This document shows positions 45,688 to 53,921 of a DNA stretch of 64,000 bases, in pieces. The first letter of the stretch is position 1. Every line of letters starts with the position of its first letter. Under the pieces are notes generated by a model. That model was not told where the DNA came from, searched no databases, and was given only the letters and a program-made list of their open reading frames with translations. Position numbers and translations under genes: made by a program. The stretch is taken from assembly GCF_000622365.1 (NCBI RefSeq), contig NZ_JASC01000014.1:124001-188000 (forward strand), in the 5' to 3' direction. The DNA is from Sulfitobacter noctilucae. Lineage in GTDB: Bacteria > Pseudomonadota > Alphaproteobacteria > Rhodobacterales > Rhodobacteraceae.

Positions 45688-46373
45688 GTCAGGATCTTGG
45701 GCGGCGTGTCGCGCGCCGGTGCGGCATCGGGTGCCCGGACATAAAGCGGGGCCGGGCGCGTGTCGATGTCGTGTTTGGCTGCGAGCTTCCATAGCGCCAT
45801 GCGCACCAGCTGTTCGGCGGGATTATGAATTTCCGGCAGATGGGCCGTGGCTCCAAAATGCTTGGCAATCTCCTCTGCGCGAAAGCCCGTGACCATCATA
45901 TTGTCTTGCTGCAACTCTCGGGGCGGAGCCTCAGGGTCGATCATCATTGGGGTATCTGTCGGTCTGCCATACCGGAATTGCTGGGCATATGCAGCGCCGC
46001 GCGGAGCCTCTACAACAACAAGCTCGGCGGCGTTGGCCGCTGGTCCAAAAGGATCGCGCAGCATTTCAAAGGCCGAAACCGGAATGGCCGGAATGCCCAG
46101 ACCCAAGGCCAGCCCGCGTGCCGCTGACACAGAAATACGTATCCCCGTGAAATTGCCGGGGCCCACACCGACGGCCAGCGCTGTCAGATCCTGGTAAGAC
46201 AGATTTAAGGCGGCCAGCACTTCCTCGCACAGCCCTAAAATACGTTCTGCCTGTCCCTTAGCCATCGGTTCGACAATGGCCTGACGCACCGCACCACCCG
46301 CAAACACAGCAGCCGCGCAATGCGCGGCTGAGGTGTCGAAGGCCAGGATGGCCGGTTCAGAGTTCACGCCCAC
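45684..46373 (-). CDS. tsaB: tRNA threonylcarbamoyladenosine biosynthesis protein TsaB
   Basis: A 229-residue ASKHA-fold protein with the family start ILAFDTSAAHCAAAVF and the segment LTALAVGVGPGNFTGIRISV. It supports TsaD in forming t6A37 on ANN-decoding tRNAs. It begins right after the NifU-domain gene and overlaps rimI by 4 nt. Length and motifs are normal. Confidence 0.94.
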   Translation of the reverse strand: MGVNSEPAILAFDTSAAHCAAAVFAGGAVRQAIVEPMAKGQAERILGLCEEVLAALNLSYQDLTALAVGVGPGNFTGIRISVSAARGLALGLGIPAIPVSAFEMLRDPFGPAANAAELVVVEAPRGAAYAQQFRYGRPTDTPMMIDPEAPPRELQQDNMMVTGFRAEEIAKHFGATAHLPEIHNPAEQLVRMALWKLAAKHDIDTRPAPLYVRAPDAAPARDTPPKILT

Positions 46374-46374
46374 G

Positions 46375-46935
46375 TCAGGCGACAGGGCGGACTTCGGTTA
46401 CTTCGGGAATGTAATGGCGCAGCAAGTTCTCGATGCCCATTTTCAGCGTCAGTGTGGAGGACGGGCAGCCCGCGCAGGCTCCCTGCATGTGCAGGTAAAC
46501 CACGCCCCGTTCAAAGCCGTGGAACGTAATGTCGCCGCCATCCTGCGCCACCGCAGGGCGCACGCGGCTGTCCAGCAGCTCGGTGATCTGCGACACGATC
46601 GCACCATCGTCGCCAGTATGCTCCGCGTGACCGGAGGTTGGCTTGTGGTCGTCACCCATCACCGGTTGACCGGACTGGTAGTGCTCCATAATGGCACCCA
46701 GCAAGGCGGGTTTGATGTGATCCCATTCAACGGCGTCGTCCTTTGTCACGGTGACAAAGTCGATGCCAAAGAAAACGCCGGTGACGCCTTCAACCGTGAA
46801 AAGACGTGTGGCCAGCGGCGATCCGGCCGCAGCTTCCGCTGTGGGAAAATCGGCGGTGCCTACGTCCAGCACGGCCTGTCCGGGCAGGAATTTCAACGTG
46901 GCGGGGTTTGGCGTGGATTCGGTCTGGATAAACAT
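46375..46935 (-). CDS. NifU-type iron-sulfur scaffold protein
   Basis: A 186-residue protein with an N-terminal Nfu_N domain (FIQTESTPNPATLKFLPGQ) and a C-terminal NifU domain with the cluster-binding CAGCPSS motif. It carries Fe-S clusters to target enzymes. The ATG at 46935 is chosen because it gives the classic MFIQTESTPNP start. It leads directly into tsaB and rimI. Confidence 0.93.
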   Translation of the reverse strand: MFIQTESTPNPATLKFLPGQAVLDVGTADFPTAEAAAGSPLATRLFTVEGVTGVFFGIDFVTVTKDDAVEWDHIKPALLGAIMEHYQSGQPVMGDDHKPTSGHAEHTGDDGAIVSQITELLDSRVRPAVAQDGGDITFHGFERGVVYLHMQGACAGCPSSTLTLKMGIENLLRHYIPEVTEVRPVA

Positions 46936-47090
46936 GCGTGCGTCCTTATCAGCTTGCACCAGATATGCGGATTGGCGGGGCACAAGTCAAGGGATTGGAA
47001 TGATTCTAAGTTGGGTGAATTGATACACCCGTCAGCCGATTGCTGCCAAATCCGAACTAGCGCTGCACGTTCTGCAGGCCGACCTGATCC

Positions 47091-47549
47091 TTAGGTAATT
47101 GCCTCAAGCTTTTCTTTGCTGAGATCGCCGGGCACGATAGTGATCGGCACCGGCAAAGACCCCGCAGAGCGCGACATCTGCGTGACCAGCGGCCCTGGTC
47201 CCTTTTTCTTGTCCGCAGAGGCACCCAGCACCAACACACCGATATCAGGATCCTCTGCGATATGAGCGATGATTTCATCAATCGGCTCGCCTTCACGAAT
47301 CACGAGGCCGGGGTCCACCCCCTGTTTGTCGCGCATCCATTTGGCGAAGACCTCGAAATGCACCTCGATCCGCTCGCGGGCTTCTTCGCGCATGATGTCC
47401 CCGACACCGATCCAGTGGTTAAATTCATCAGGCGGGATCACAGCCAGCACATCCACCCCGCCGCCCGTACGGTTCGCCCGAAGCGCGGCAAAGCGCATGG
47501 CATTCAGGCATTCGGTGCTGTCATCCAGCACAACGAGGAACTTACGCAT
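47091..47549 (-). CDS. Universal stress protein (UspA family)
   Basis: A 152-residue Usp. The N-terminal FLVVLDDSTECLNAMRFAA contains the conserved aspartate of the ATP-binding family, and the loop VLVLGASADKKKGPGPLV resembles the G-x2-G-x9-G(S/T) motif. Single domain; stress-related adenine-nucleotide-binding protein. Its exact role in this organism is unknown. It is separated by 90 bp from the aminotransferase gene. Confidence 0.9.
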   Translation of the reverse strand: MRKFLVVLDDSTECLNAMRFAALRANRTGGGVDVLAVIPPDEFNHWIGVGDIMREEARERIEVHFEVFAKWMRDKQGVDPGLVIREGEPIDEIIAHIAEDPDIGVLVLGASADKKKGPGPLVTQMSRSAGSLPVPITIVPGDLSKEKLEAIT

Positions 47550-47639
47550 CGGTCATCTCCCTTGCCGCGGATCATGGCGTTCCCAGCGCCCTCACGCAAT
47601 CGCAATCTGCAGGATGGGTCGTCTGGTATAGCCTCGCTG

Positions 47640-48515
47640 TTATCTTTCGGAGGCAGCCCAATCCCAATACATCTCGCGCACCCGGCGGGTCACCGGATTG
47701 GCGTTTGCACCGACCTCGTAGGTGGTGTCGTCAAAGGCGGCCACGGGTGTCACTTTCATCATGTTGCCTGACAGAAAGACTTCGTCTGCGTCGTGGAAAT
47801 CTTCGAAGGATAAAACTGCTTCGTGCACTTTCATACCGTCCGCTGTCATGTTGATCATGTGGCGTTCTCGGGTGATGCCTGCCAGAAAGGTGCCATTGGG
47901 AACGGGGGTGAACACCTCACCATCCTTGACCATGAACACATTGGCAGAGGCGGTTTCGGCCACATTGCCAATGGCATCTGCAACCAAAGCATTGCCAAAC
48001 CCCTTGGCGCGCGCCTGCGCCATCATGCGGGCGTTGTTGGGGTAAAGGCATCCTGCCTTGGCGTTGACCACATTGTCTTCCAGCACGGGGCGGCGAAAGG
48101 TGGTGCGGGTCAGTGTGGTGGCGGCGTCTGGCTGGGCCATCGGGATTTCTTCGAGGCTGATGGCAAATCCTGTCGCACCGGGGCGCGGTACTATGCCCAA
48201 TTCGTCCCCCTCAAGCGCCCAATACATCGGTCGAATATAGACCGGCTGGTCTTTGGCATAGCTGGCCAAGCCCTCGCGGATCATCGCCACCATATCATTC
48301 GTGCTGACCGTGGGGGTGATCATCAAAGCCTCGGCCGACCGGTTGATCCGGGCGCAGTGTTTCTCAAGATCGGGCGAGAGCCCGTCAAACAGACGCGCGC
48401 CGTCGAATACAGTCGTGCCCAGCCACGCGCCATGATCGGCGGCGTTGATCACCATGCGGTCACCATCATGCCATGCGCCGTCGTAATAGGTTTTGATATT
48501 GGTGCCAGTGGCCAT
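47640..48515 (-). CDS. ilvE: Branched-chain amino acid aminotransferase (fold type IV)
   Basis: A 291-residue PLP aminotransferase of the class IV family. The segments DGARLFDGLSPDLEKHCARI, the PLP-lysine region NVVNAKAGCLYPNNARMMAQ and EVFLSGNMMKVTPV match. It transfers the amino group of glutamate to branched-chain 2-oxoacids. D-amino acid aminotransferase or aminodeoxychorismate lyase are related alternatives, but the segment pattern favours IlvE. The 77-residue gene upstream ends 9 bp before its start. Confidence 0.87.
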   Translation of the reverse strand: MATGTNIKTYYDGAWHDGDRMVINAADHGAWLGTTVFDGARLFDGLSPDLEKHCARINRSAEALMITPTVSTNDMVAMIREGLASYAKDQPVYIRPMYWALEGDELGIVPRPGATGFAISLEEIPMAQPDAATTLTRTTFRRPVLEDNVVNAKAGCLYPNNARMMAQARAKGFGNALVADAIGNVAETASANVFMVKDGEVFTPVPNGTFLAGITRERHMINMTADGMKVHEAVLSFEDFHDADEVFLSGNMMKVTPVAAFDDTTYEVGANANPVTRRVREMYWDWAASER

Positions 48516-48524
48516 GTGCTGTCC

Positions 48525-48758
48525 TTACTTGGGGGCGCTGCGGTAGATGCCTTCGGGCAGGTTCAGCGCCGCGGTCAGATCGCGAAGCTGCTCAGGGGAC
48601 AGGGTAATCCGCGCAACCTTGTCGGTTCGCGGGTCCCACTGCTCAAAGGTAACTTCGCTGTCAAAGGCCTGCACTGTCACATCCTCGCGCAGCGGGCTTT
48701 GGCCCTCATCGACCAGCGTGATGACCGAGGCATCAAATTCGTGTTCAATCGTAAACAT
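48525..48758 (-). CDS. Small conserved protein upstream of ilvE
   Basis: A 77-residue protein (starts FTIEHEFDASVITLVDEG, later VEQWDPRTDKVARITLS-like). No family recognised; I see only a compact beta-rich pattern. I start at the ATG at 48758. In-frame ATGs further upstream (48785) are possible, but the ribosome site is weak at both. It precedes ilvE by 9 bp on the same strand. Confidence 0.6.
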   Translation of the reverse strand: MFTIEHEFDASVITLVDEGQSPLREDVTVQAFDSEVTFEQWDPRTDKVARITLSPEQLRDLTAALNLPEGIYRSAPK

Positions 48759-48881
48759 GATGCGAACCTGAGGCTTTCGGCGGATCATTGCAAGACTGTG
48801 ATGTGATTGTGCGCCAAACGGGCTGGCCCCCCGCGCTGCCCGTGATATTATCATGGGAAACGTCCGTCTTAGGAACCATCC

Positions 48882-49601
48882 ATGATTTACAAAACCATGA
48901 TCATTCTTGTTGCCGCCCTTGGTCTTGCGGCCTGCGATGTGGTGCCGGTGCAGCAAGCCCCCGGCACGCCTACGCCTGTGCAGCCCACATCGTCGGGGCC
49001 GACCCTATCGGCCAACCAGGCGGCCCGCAGTTTCGTAAGTGTCGTACAGACGGTGGAACCTGTGGCGGAACGCGAGTGTCGCACGCGCACCTCCGGGGTG
49101 AACTGTGATTTCAACATCGTGATCGATGACCGCCCTGGCCAGCCCGCGAACGCCTTTCAAACGCTGGATAAGCAGGGCCGCCCCGTGGTGGCCTTTACCC
49201 TCGCGCTGATCGCGGATGCACGCAACGAAGACGAACTTGCCTTTGTTCTGGGGCATGAAGCCGCCCACCACATTGCGGGTCACATCGGCCGCCAGCAGCA
49301 GAACGCGGTGGCGGGTGCGGTGATATTCTCAGGTTTGGCGACCCTTGCCGGTGGCGGGGCAGAGGCGGTTCGGTCGGCCCAGCAGCTGGGGGCGACAGTC
49401 GGCGCGCGCAGCTATTCCAAGGACTTTGAGCTGGAGGCAGACGCGCTGGGCACAGTGATCACCAAACGCGCAGGCTACAACCCCATTCGCGGCGCAGAAT
49501 TCTTTACCCGTATCCCGGATCCGGGCGACAAGTTCCTTGGCACCCATCCGCCCAACGCCTCGCGCATCGACGTGGTACGCCGCACTGCCGCAGGCCTGTA
49601 A
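48882..49601 (+). CDS. M48 family metallopeptidase, lipoprotein
   Basis: A 239-residue peptidase with a lipobox (LGLAAC, Cys14-16 region) after a short signal. The zinc motif is HEAAHHIAGH (HExxH), with the downstream glutamate helix (FELEADALGTVI) typical of M48. It is predicted to act in the periplasm or at a membrane surface on misfolded outer-membrane or secreted proteins (BepA/YfgC-like, without TPR repeats). It is divergent from the small ilvE-linked gene. Confidence 0.88.
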   Translation: MIYKTMIILVAALGLAACDVVPVQQAPGTPTPVQPTSSGPTLSANQAARSFVSVVQTVEPVAERECRTRTSGVNCDFNIVIDDRPGQPANAFQTLDKQGRPVVAFTLALIADARNEDELAFVLGHEAAHHIAGHIGRQQQNAVAGAVIFSGLATLAGGGAEAVRSAQQLGATVGARSYSKDFELEADALGTVITKRAGYNPIRGAEFFTRIPDPGDKFLGTHPPNASRIDVVRRTAAGL

Positions 49602-49610
49602 GGCATCGGG

Positions 49611-49997
49611 GTGGGAGATGACCTGCGCAAGCTCGGTATCATCCTGACCGACAAGGGATCGAAGTACGCTGTGTCCGGCGCGGCCGTCGCTGACCGTGCC
49701 GGGGTCGATGCTGCATTGAAATCGCTCAAGCGCGAGAAGTCCTATGCCAAGGCGACCCATAACACCTGGGGCGTGCTTTTGCCTGACGGCACACCGCTCA
49801 AAGGGGATGACGGAGAGGCCGGCGCGGGTATGATCATCCTGCGGATGCTGGAACGGGCAGAGCGTGTCGGTGAGTTGATTATTGTCACCCGCTGGTACGG
49901 GGGCAAACATCTGGGCGGCGACAGATTCCGCCATGTCCAGACCTGCGTCAGTGCCTACCTAGACGCTGAGAGCAATGGCGGCAAAAAGACAGACTGA
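49611..49997 (+). CDS. YigZ/UPF0029 (IMPACT) family protein, short form
   Basis: A 128-residue protein containing only the N-terminal UPF0029/Impact_N domain (TDKGSKYAVSGAAV, THNTWGVLLPDGTPLKGDDGEAGAG, TRWYGGKHLGG). The DUF1949 domain of full-length YigZ is absent. It starts with GTG at 49611, 9 bp after the peptidase stop, so the two may form an operon. Its last 39 bp overlap the convergent hemolysin III gene. Role unknown; IMPACT proteins are linked to translational control. Confidence 0.85.
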   Translation: MGDDLRKLGIILTDKGSKYAVSGAAVADRAGVDAALKSLKREKSYAKATHNTWGVLLPDGTPLKGDDGEAGAGMIILRMLERAERVGELIIVTRWYGGKHLGGDRFRHVQTCVSAYLDAESNGGKKTD

Positions 49998-50582
49998 CGC
50001 GAGCAGCACGAAGCTGTGCCAGATGGCGTTCTGAAAACGCATCCCCGGATGGGCATAGACCTTGGTCCCCAGCGAATAGATCAGCCCCCCGATCACGACC
50101 AAGGCGACGACCATTCCGTTCAGGTTCTGCCACATCGGCCAGAGCAGCAAGGAAGACAGCCAGCCCATGCCAAGGTAAAGCGCCAGCGAGCCCTTGGAAT
50201 CCGTGGGCCAAAAGGACAGTTTAGCCACCGCTCCAAACACCGCAAGCCCCCAGACCAGAAATAGAATGCCGAGGGCAAAGCCCGTACCGATGACGAAAAC
50301 GATGGGGGTGTAGGAGCCTGCAATCTTGAAATAGATTGCCGCATGATCGATCCGGTGCAGGATGGGCCGCAACCGGTCCAAGGGGCACAGGTGATAGATG
50401 GCCGAAGCGGCGAAGGCCAAAATCAGACAGGCAGCGTAGACTGTCGTTGCGGTAAAGGCCGATCCCGGCGTTGAGGCCGCATGGTTTATCAACAAAGCGC
50501 AGCCCGGTATCGCAAACGCAAGTCCCGCCGCGTGAACCGCGGCATCTGCTAGGGTTTCTGCTTTGGAATAGGGGTAAGCCAT
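49959..50582 (-). CDS. Hemolysin III family (TrhA/PAQR-like) membrane protein
   Basis: A 207-residue protein with seven hydrophobic helices. The family marks are SAIYHLCPLDRLRPILHRIDH, which supplies the HxxxD-type metal-site residues, and HPGMRFQNAIWHSFVLLAS near the C-terminus. Hemolysin III proteins are PAQR relatives involved in membrane-lipid homeostasis; a true haemolysin function is unlikely. It overlaps the convergent yigZ end by 39 bp. Confidence 0.9.
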   Translation of the reverse strand: MAYPYSKAETLADAAVHAAGLAFAIPGCALLINHAASTPGSAFTATTVYAACLILAFAASAIYHLCPLDRLRPILHRIDHAAIYFKIAGSYTPIVFVIGTGFALGILFLVWGLAVFGAVAKLSFWPTDSKGSLALYLGMGWLSSLLLWPMWQNLNGMVVALVVIGGLIYSLGTKVYAHPGMRFQNAIWHSFVLLASVCLFAAIALSV

Positions 50583-50641
50583 GCGAAAACGCCTACCACG
50601 CTGATGTTAAGAAAAAATGGCAGGACCGTGCTGTCATTGCG

Positions 50642-51013
50642 TCAAAAATCGTGCTGCCGCCTGAGGTGCAACTGGTACAAAAGCGGTGCCGCCGCATGGT
50701 CGTAAACTTTGATCGCAAGCCAGTTAATACCGGGCAAGCTGACCAAACGGGCCAACCAGCGGGTCTGCGGTATCTCCTGCCACAGTACGACAAAAGCCGG
50801 AATGCCACCGTACAGGACCCCGTTCTTGCGCACATGAAACCGCTTTGCCGCGTCTTCCGGAGTAATGCCCCAAACGCGCAACTCTTCCTGGTCTGTAGCG
50901 TCATCATAGCGCACCGCCACAGCCGCCTTGCAACTCAGCTTGGCATAATGATCCACCTCCCGACGACAGATCGGGCAACTCGCGTTATATAGGACTTCGG
51001 TTTCATCACTCAT
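50642..51013 (-). CDS. DCC family thiol-disulfide-like protein (DUF393)
   Basis: A 123-residue protein with the DUF393 start: LYNASCPICRREVDHYAKL, where the CxxC and spacing resemble thiol-disulfide oxidoreductases. The C-terminal half (WLARLVSLPGINWLAIKVYDHAA) is the family's tail. Redox role presumed. It follows the duplicated-motif gene by 39 bp on the same strand and may be under the same promoter. Confidence 0.88.
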   Translation of the reverse strand: MSDETEVLYNASCPICRREVDHYAKLSCKAAVAVRYDDATDQEELRVWGITPEDAAKRFHVRKNGVLYGGIPAFVVLWQEIPQTRWLARLVSLPGINWLAIKVYDHAAAPLLYQLHLRRQHDF

Positions 51014-51052
51014 GCGCAGACAAATAGGATGCCGCCTGCGCGCTTCAAACTC

Positions 51053-51409
51053 TCAGCGTGGTTTGTTGCTATCAATCCAGCGCGACATAAGGGTGCGATC
51101 CTTGAAGCACTCCGGCGGCACCGGGTTGCGCTTGAGCCGTGCGATGCGTTCGGCAAAGGCCACCTGTTTGGATGATGGATAGTCCGAAAAGCGCCCCTGC
51201 GGTGCCGGAGCCTTATGCGCGTCGATCCACTTGGACAGAGCTGCGCGGTCTGCGGTGATCCCTTCGGGCAGCGGGTCGCCCGATTTGGCGGCCAACATTG
51301 TGGCATAGGCGATCTGCTTTTCCGTGGCGGGCAGCATTGCGCCAGTCGGAACGGGCTGAGCGCCCTGTGCGGGTGAGAACAGACCGGGGAAGGTGGGCTG
51401 AAAGGACAT
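51053..51409 (-). CDS. Protein of two 36-residue repeats, possible SOS/CtrA-regulated
   Basis: A 118-residue protein. Residues 31-66 (KQIAYATMLA...SKWIDAHK) and 81-116 (KQVAFAERIA...SRWIDSNK) are related copies of one motif exactly 50 residues apart, with matching Lys-Gln, Ala, Pro, Asp-Arg and Trp-Ile-Asp positions. The N-terminal 25 residues are Pro/Phe-rich and probably disordered. The repeats look like small helical DNA- or protein-binding modules, but no family is recognised. Upstream are a CtrA-type and a LexA-type site. Confidence 0.75.
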   Translation of the reverse strand: MSFQPTFPGLFSPAQGAQPVPTGAMLPATEKQIAYATMLAAKSGDPLPEGITADRAALSKWIDAHKAPAPQGRFSDYPSSKQVAFAERIARLKRNPVPPECFKDRTLMSRWIDSNKPR

Positions 51410-51436
51410 GGAATATTCCTTGCGTTCTACTGTGTC

Positions 51437-51451
51437 TTAACTCTTGGTTAA
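51437..51451 (-). promoter_or_regulatory. CtrA-type site (TTAA-N7-TTAA)
   Basis: A perfect TTAA-ctcttgg-TTAA, 28 bp before the start of the 118-residue gene. It matches the alphaproteobacterial CtrA full consensus. Its neighbour is a LexA-type box 7 bp away. Confidence 0.65.
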
Positions 51452-51457
51452 TATATA

Positions 51458-51472
51458 GAACAGATGGGGAAC
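51458..51472 (-). promoter_or_regulatory. LexA/SOS-type box (GAAC-N7-GAAC)
   Basis: A perfect GAAC-agatggg-GAAC (GTTC-N7-GTTC on the other strand), the alphaproteobacterial SOS box as I recall it. It is 49 bp before the start of the 118-residue gene. Confidence 0.7.
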
Positions 51473-51730
51473 ATTTTCAAGTGTTCTTGATATGTACCTT
51501 GTTGCACGCACTCCACGCGCTGCGCAGAGACTGCCCCTGGGGTGGCGCATCCGATGTGGGTTCGGGGCAGTTTATGGTGGCTATGGTAGTCGTCTATTTG
51601 AGCAGAGCGCATGTGTCTGCCAAAGCGCCAGCCCGTGGGAGGGGCTGACGCTGCGCGGCGGCTGCAGGCAGCCTTGATTCCGTGCGTTCCAAGTATTCGA
51701 AGTCTTTGAAATTGCTAATCCTGACAAATC

Positions 51731-52471
51731 TCAGCCATCTGACTCACCGATAGGGTTCCGCAAAAGCGTTTGCAGCTCACCTAAACGATCAATTTTGCTC
51801 TCAAATACCGCATCAAGATGAAGCTCTAAGGCCTCAAGGACGTCAAGGAGTGTATCTGTCTTTATCTCTTCGCCATGACTTCCTGCATTGAGGATGGGAC
51901 GGAATAGGTCGAAGAGTTCGCCGTAATTCGGGTTTGTCTTTATCAGGGCGTCTATCCGGGTCGCTAACGGTAAGCGTTTGCTTTTTGCTGATAGCCGAGG
52001 GGCTCCATGGAAATCCAATAAAGCTTCTACCGCCTGCCGTGTTGCGTTTGCGCACAGCTGCTTGTTGTTCCAAAAGGTTTCAAAAGCAGCTAAGAGCGGT
52101 CCCTCGATAGGTTCGGGTAAGCTAGAAGGTAGTTGGATAATACGCGGCGATGGATGAACCGCGGTAATCCGGAATACAGCCTCGTAGTATTGTTCATTCC
52201 TTTCGTTCGCGTTCCACTCTAAGCTTCCAGCAGCATGAAAAACTGATAGCTGACCACATGAGAGTTTTGAGCATTTCAAAGTGCTGATAAGCTGTAGCGT
52301 TGTCCATTCGGGCTCATAAGCAAAATGTGAGGTTGAGTTCACAGAATAAGGTGGTTCATAGCTATCTGGTTTCTCGAGAGGTGCCATCGTTCCTTCGTGG
52401 CACCGAGGACACCTCAATGTCGGAAAATCTTCTAAATTGAAGAAGCCAGAAAGAACTTTTCGGTCAATCAC
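51731..52471 (-). CDS. DUF4145-like protein, lower GC
   Basis: A 246-residue protein with a GTG start at 52471, 9 bp after the rimO stop. The N-terminal zinc-binding pattern has Cys21-x2-Cys24 and Cys67-x4-Cys72, and the C-terminal half has the DUF4145 pattern (LLAAFETFWNNKQLCANATR then QAVEALLD). DUF4145 domains occur in some defence and restriction-associated proteins, but this gene stands alone. Its GC content is visibly lower than its neighbours, suggesting recent acquisition. Confidence 0.75.
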   Translation of the reverse strand: MIDRKVLSGFFNLEDFPTLRCPRCHEGTMAPLEKPDSYEPPYSVNSTSHFAYEPEWTTLQLISTLKCSKLSCGQLSVFHAAGSLEWNANERNEQYYEAVFRITAVHPSPRIIQLPSSLPEPIEGPLLAAFETFWNNKQLCANATRQAVEALLDFHGAPRLSAKSKRLPLATRIDALIKTNPNYGELFDLFRPILNAGSHGEEIKTDTLLDVLEALELHLDAVFESKIDRLGELQTLLRNPIGESDG

Positions 52472-52480
52472 TGTGTACTT

Positions 52481-53851
52481 TCAAACAACCCGCCCCCACA
52501 GATCATATTCCCCCGCTTCCTCCACCTCGACCGTGACGATATCCCCCACGGACACGCCCTCGAACCCTTCGTCGATAAACAGGTTCCCGTCGATCTCGGG
52601 CGCATCCGCCATCGTGCGGCAGGTCGCGGCCTCGTCGTCGATCTCGTCCACGATCACATCCATCCGGCGGCCTACTTTGGCTTCCAGCTTGGCCTCGGAA
52701 ATCGCCTGCGCCTTGGCCATGAATCGGTCCCAGCGGTCTTGCTTAACCTCTGCATCCACATGATCGGGCAGGGCGTTTGACCGCGCACCCTCGACATTCT
52801 CGTATTGAAAACACCCAACGCGATCCAGCTGCGCCTCGTCCAGCCAATCCAGCAGGGTCTGGAACTCGGCCTCCGTCTCGCCGGGATAGCCGACGATGAA
52901 GGTGGAGCGCAGGGTGATGTCGGGGCAGACGCCGCGCCAGGCGGCGATCTCGTCCAGCGTGCGCGACGCCGCTGCGGGGCGGGCCATGCGTTTCAGGACA
53001 TCGGGGTGGGCGTGCTGGAACGGGATGTCGAGATAGGGCAGCACCAGTCCCTCCGCCATCAGCGGGATCAGCTGGCGCACATGCGGGTAGGGATAGACGT
53101 AGTGCAGACGGATCCAAGCGCCCAAAGACCCCAGATCACGCGCCAGATCGGTGATATGGGCGCGGTGGCCCCGATCCTCGGCATGTTTGATATCGACACC
53201 GTAGGCAGAGGTGTCCTGGCTGATCACCAGCAACTCCTTGACGCCGCTGTCGACCAGCCGCTCGGCCTCGCGCATCACCGCGTGGGCGGGGCGCGATTGC
53301 AGGCGGCCGCGCATATCGGGAATGATGCAGAACTTGCATTTGTGGTTACAGCCTTCAGAGATTTTCAGATAGCTGTAATGGCGCGGCGTGAGTGACACCT
53401 GTTGCGCGGGCAGCAGATCGATAAACGGATCAGGCGCGGGCGGTACGGCAGCATGTACGGCATCCAGCACCTGCTCATATTGGTGCGGCCCCGTAACGGC
53501 CAGAATGCGCGGATGATGCTCGCGGATGTAGTCCGGCTCAGCCCCGAGGCATCCCGTGACGATCACGCGGCCATTCTCGGTCAATGCCTCTCCGATGGCA
53601 TCAAGGCTCTCGGCCTTGGCGGAATCGAGGAACCCACAGGTGTTTACGATCACCGCATCAGCACCGGCATAATCGGGCGAGACACCGTATCCTTCGGCCC
53701 GAAGCCTCGTCAGGATGCGCTCTGAATCAACCAAAGCTTTGGGACAGCCCAAAGACACCATGCCGATGGTCGGCTGGCCGGGGCGGCTGGGATCACTGAT
53801 TTTCGCGGCAGGCGCGAGATCGGGGCGCAGATTGGGTGGGTTTGTGCTCAT
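52481..53851 (-). CDS. rimO: Ribosomal protein S12 methylthiotransferase
   Basis: A 456-residue radical-SAM methylthiotransferase. The N-terminal UPF0004 domain is visible as [19 protein letters not shown] with [15 protein letters not shown] cysteines ([21 protein letters not shown]). The radical-SAM CxxxCxxC is CNHKCKFC, and a TRAM domain closes the C-terminus. The ATG at 53851 (MSTNPP) is preferred because a longer in-frame extension overlaps asmA on the other strand. It is divergent from asmA. Confidence 0.95.
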   Translation of the reverse strand: MSTNPPNLRPDLAPAAKISDPSRPGQPTIGMVSLGCPKALVDSERILTRLRAEGYGVSPDYAGADAVIVNTCGFLDSAKAESLDAIGEALTENGRVIVTGCLGAEPDYIREHHPRILAVTGPHQYEQVLDAVHAAVPPAPDPFIDLLPAQQVSLTPRHYSYLKISEGCNHKCKFCIIPDMRGRLQSRPAHAVMREAERLVDSGVKELLVISQDTSAYGVDIKHAEDRGHRAHITDLARDLGSLGAWIRLHYVYPYPHVRQLIPLMAEGLVLPYLDIPFQHAHPDVLKRMARPAAASRTLDEIAAWRGVCPDITLRSTFIVGYPGETEAEFQTLLDWLDEAQLDRVGCFQYENVEGARSNALPDHVDAEVKQDRWDRFMAKAQAISEAKLEAKVGRRMDVIVDEIDDEAATCRTMADAPEIDGNLFIDEGFEGVSVGDIVTVEVEEAGEYDLWGRVV

Positions 53852-53921
53852 GAATGTGCCTATAGTCGATGCAAAGCGGCTGCGAAAGCCTGCGTGTGAG
53901 GCCAGAGAGAAGGAACCTGTG

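Larger units (their letters stand above)
51410..51730. other. 321-bp intergenic region with regulatory sites
   Basis: Near 51437-51472 it holds the CtrA- and LexA-type sites that face the 118-residue gene. The rest (51490-51730) shows no believable gene. A short repeat GGCTGC..GCAGCC near 51659-51672 lies downstream of the end of the DUF4145 gene and might be a weak hairpin. The GC content drops toward the DUF4145 gene. Confidence 0.5.
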
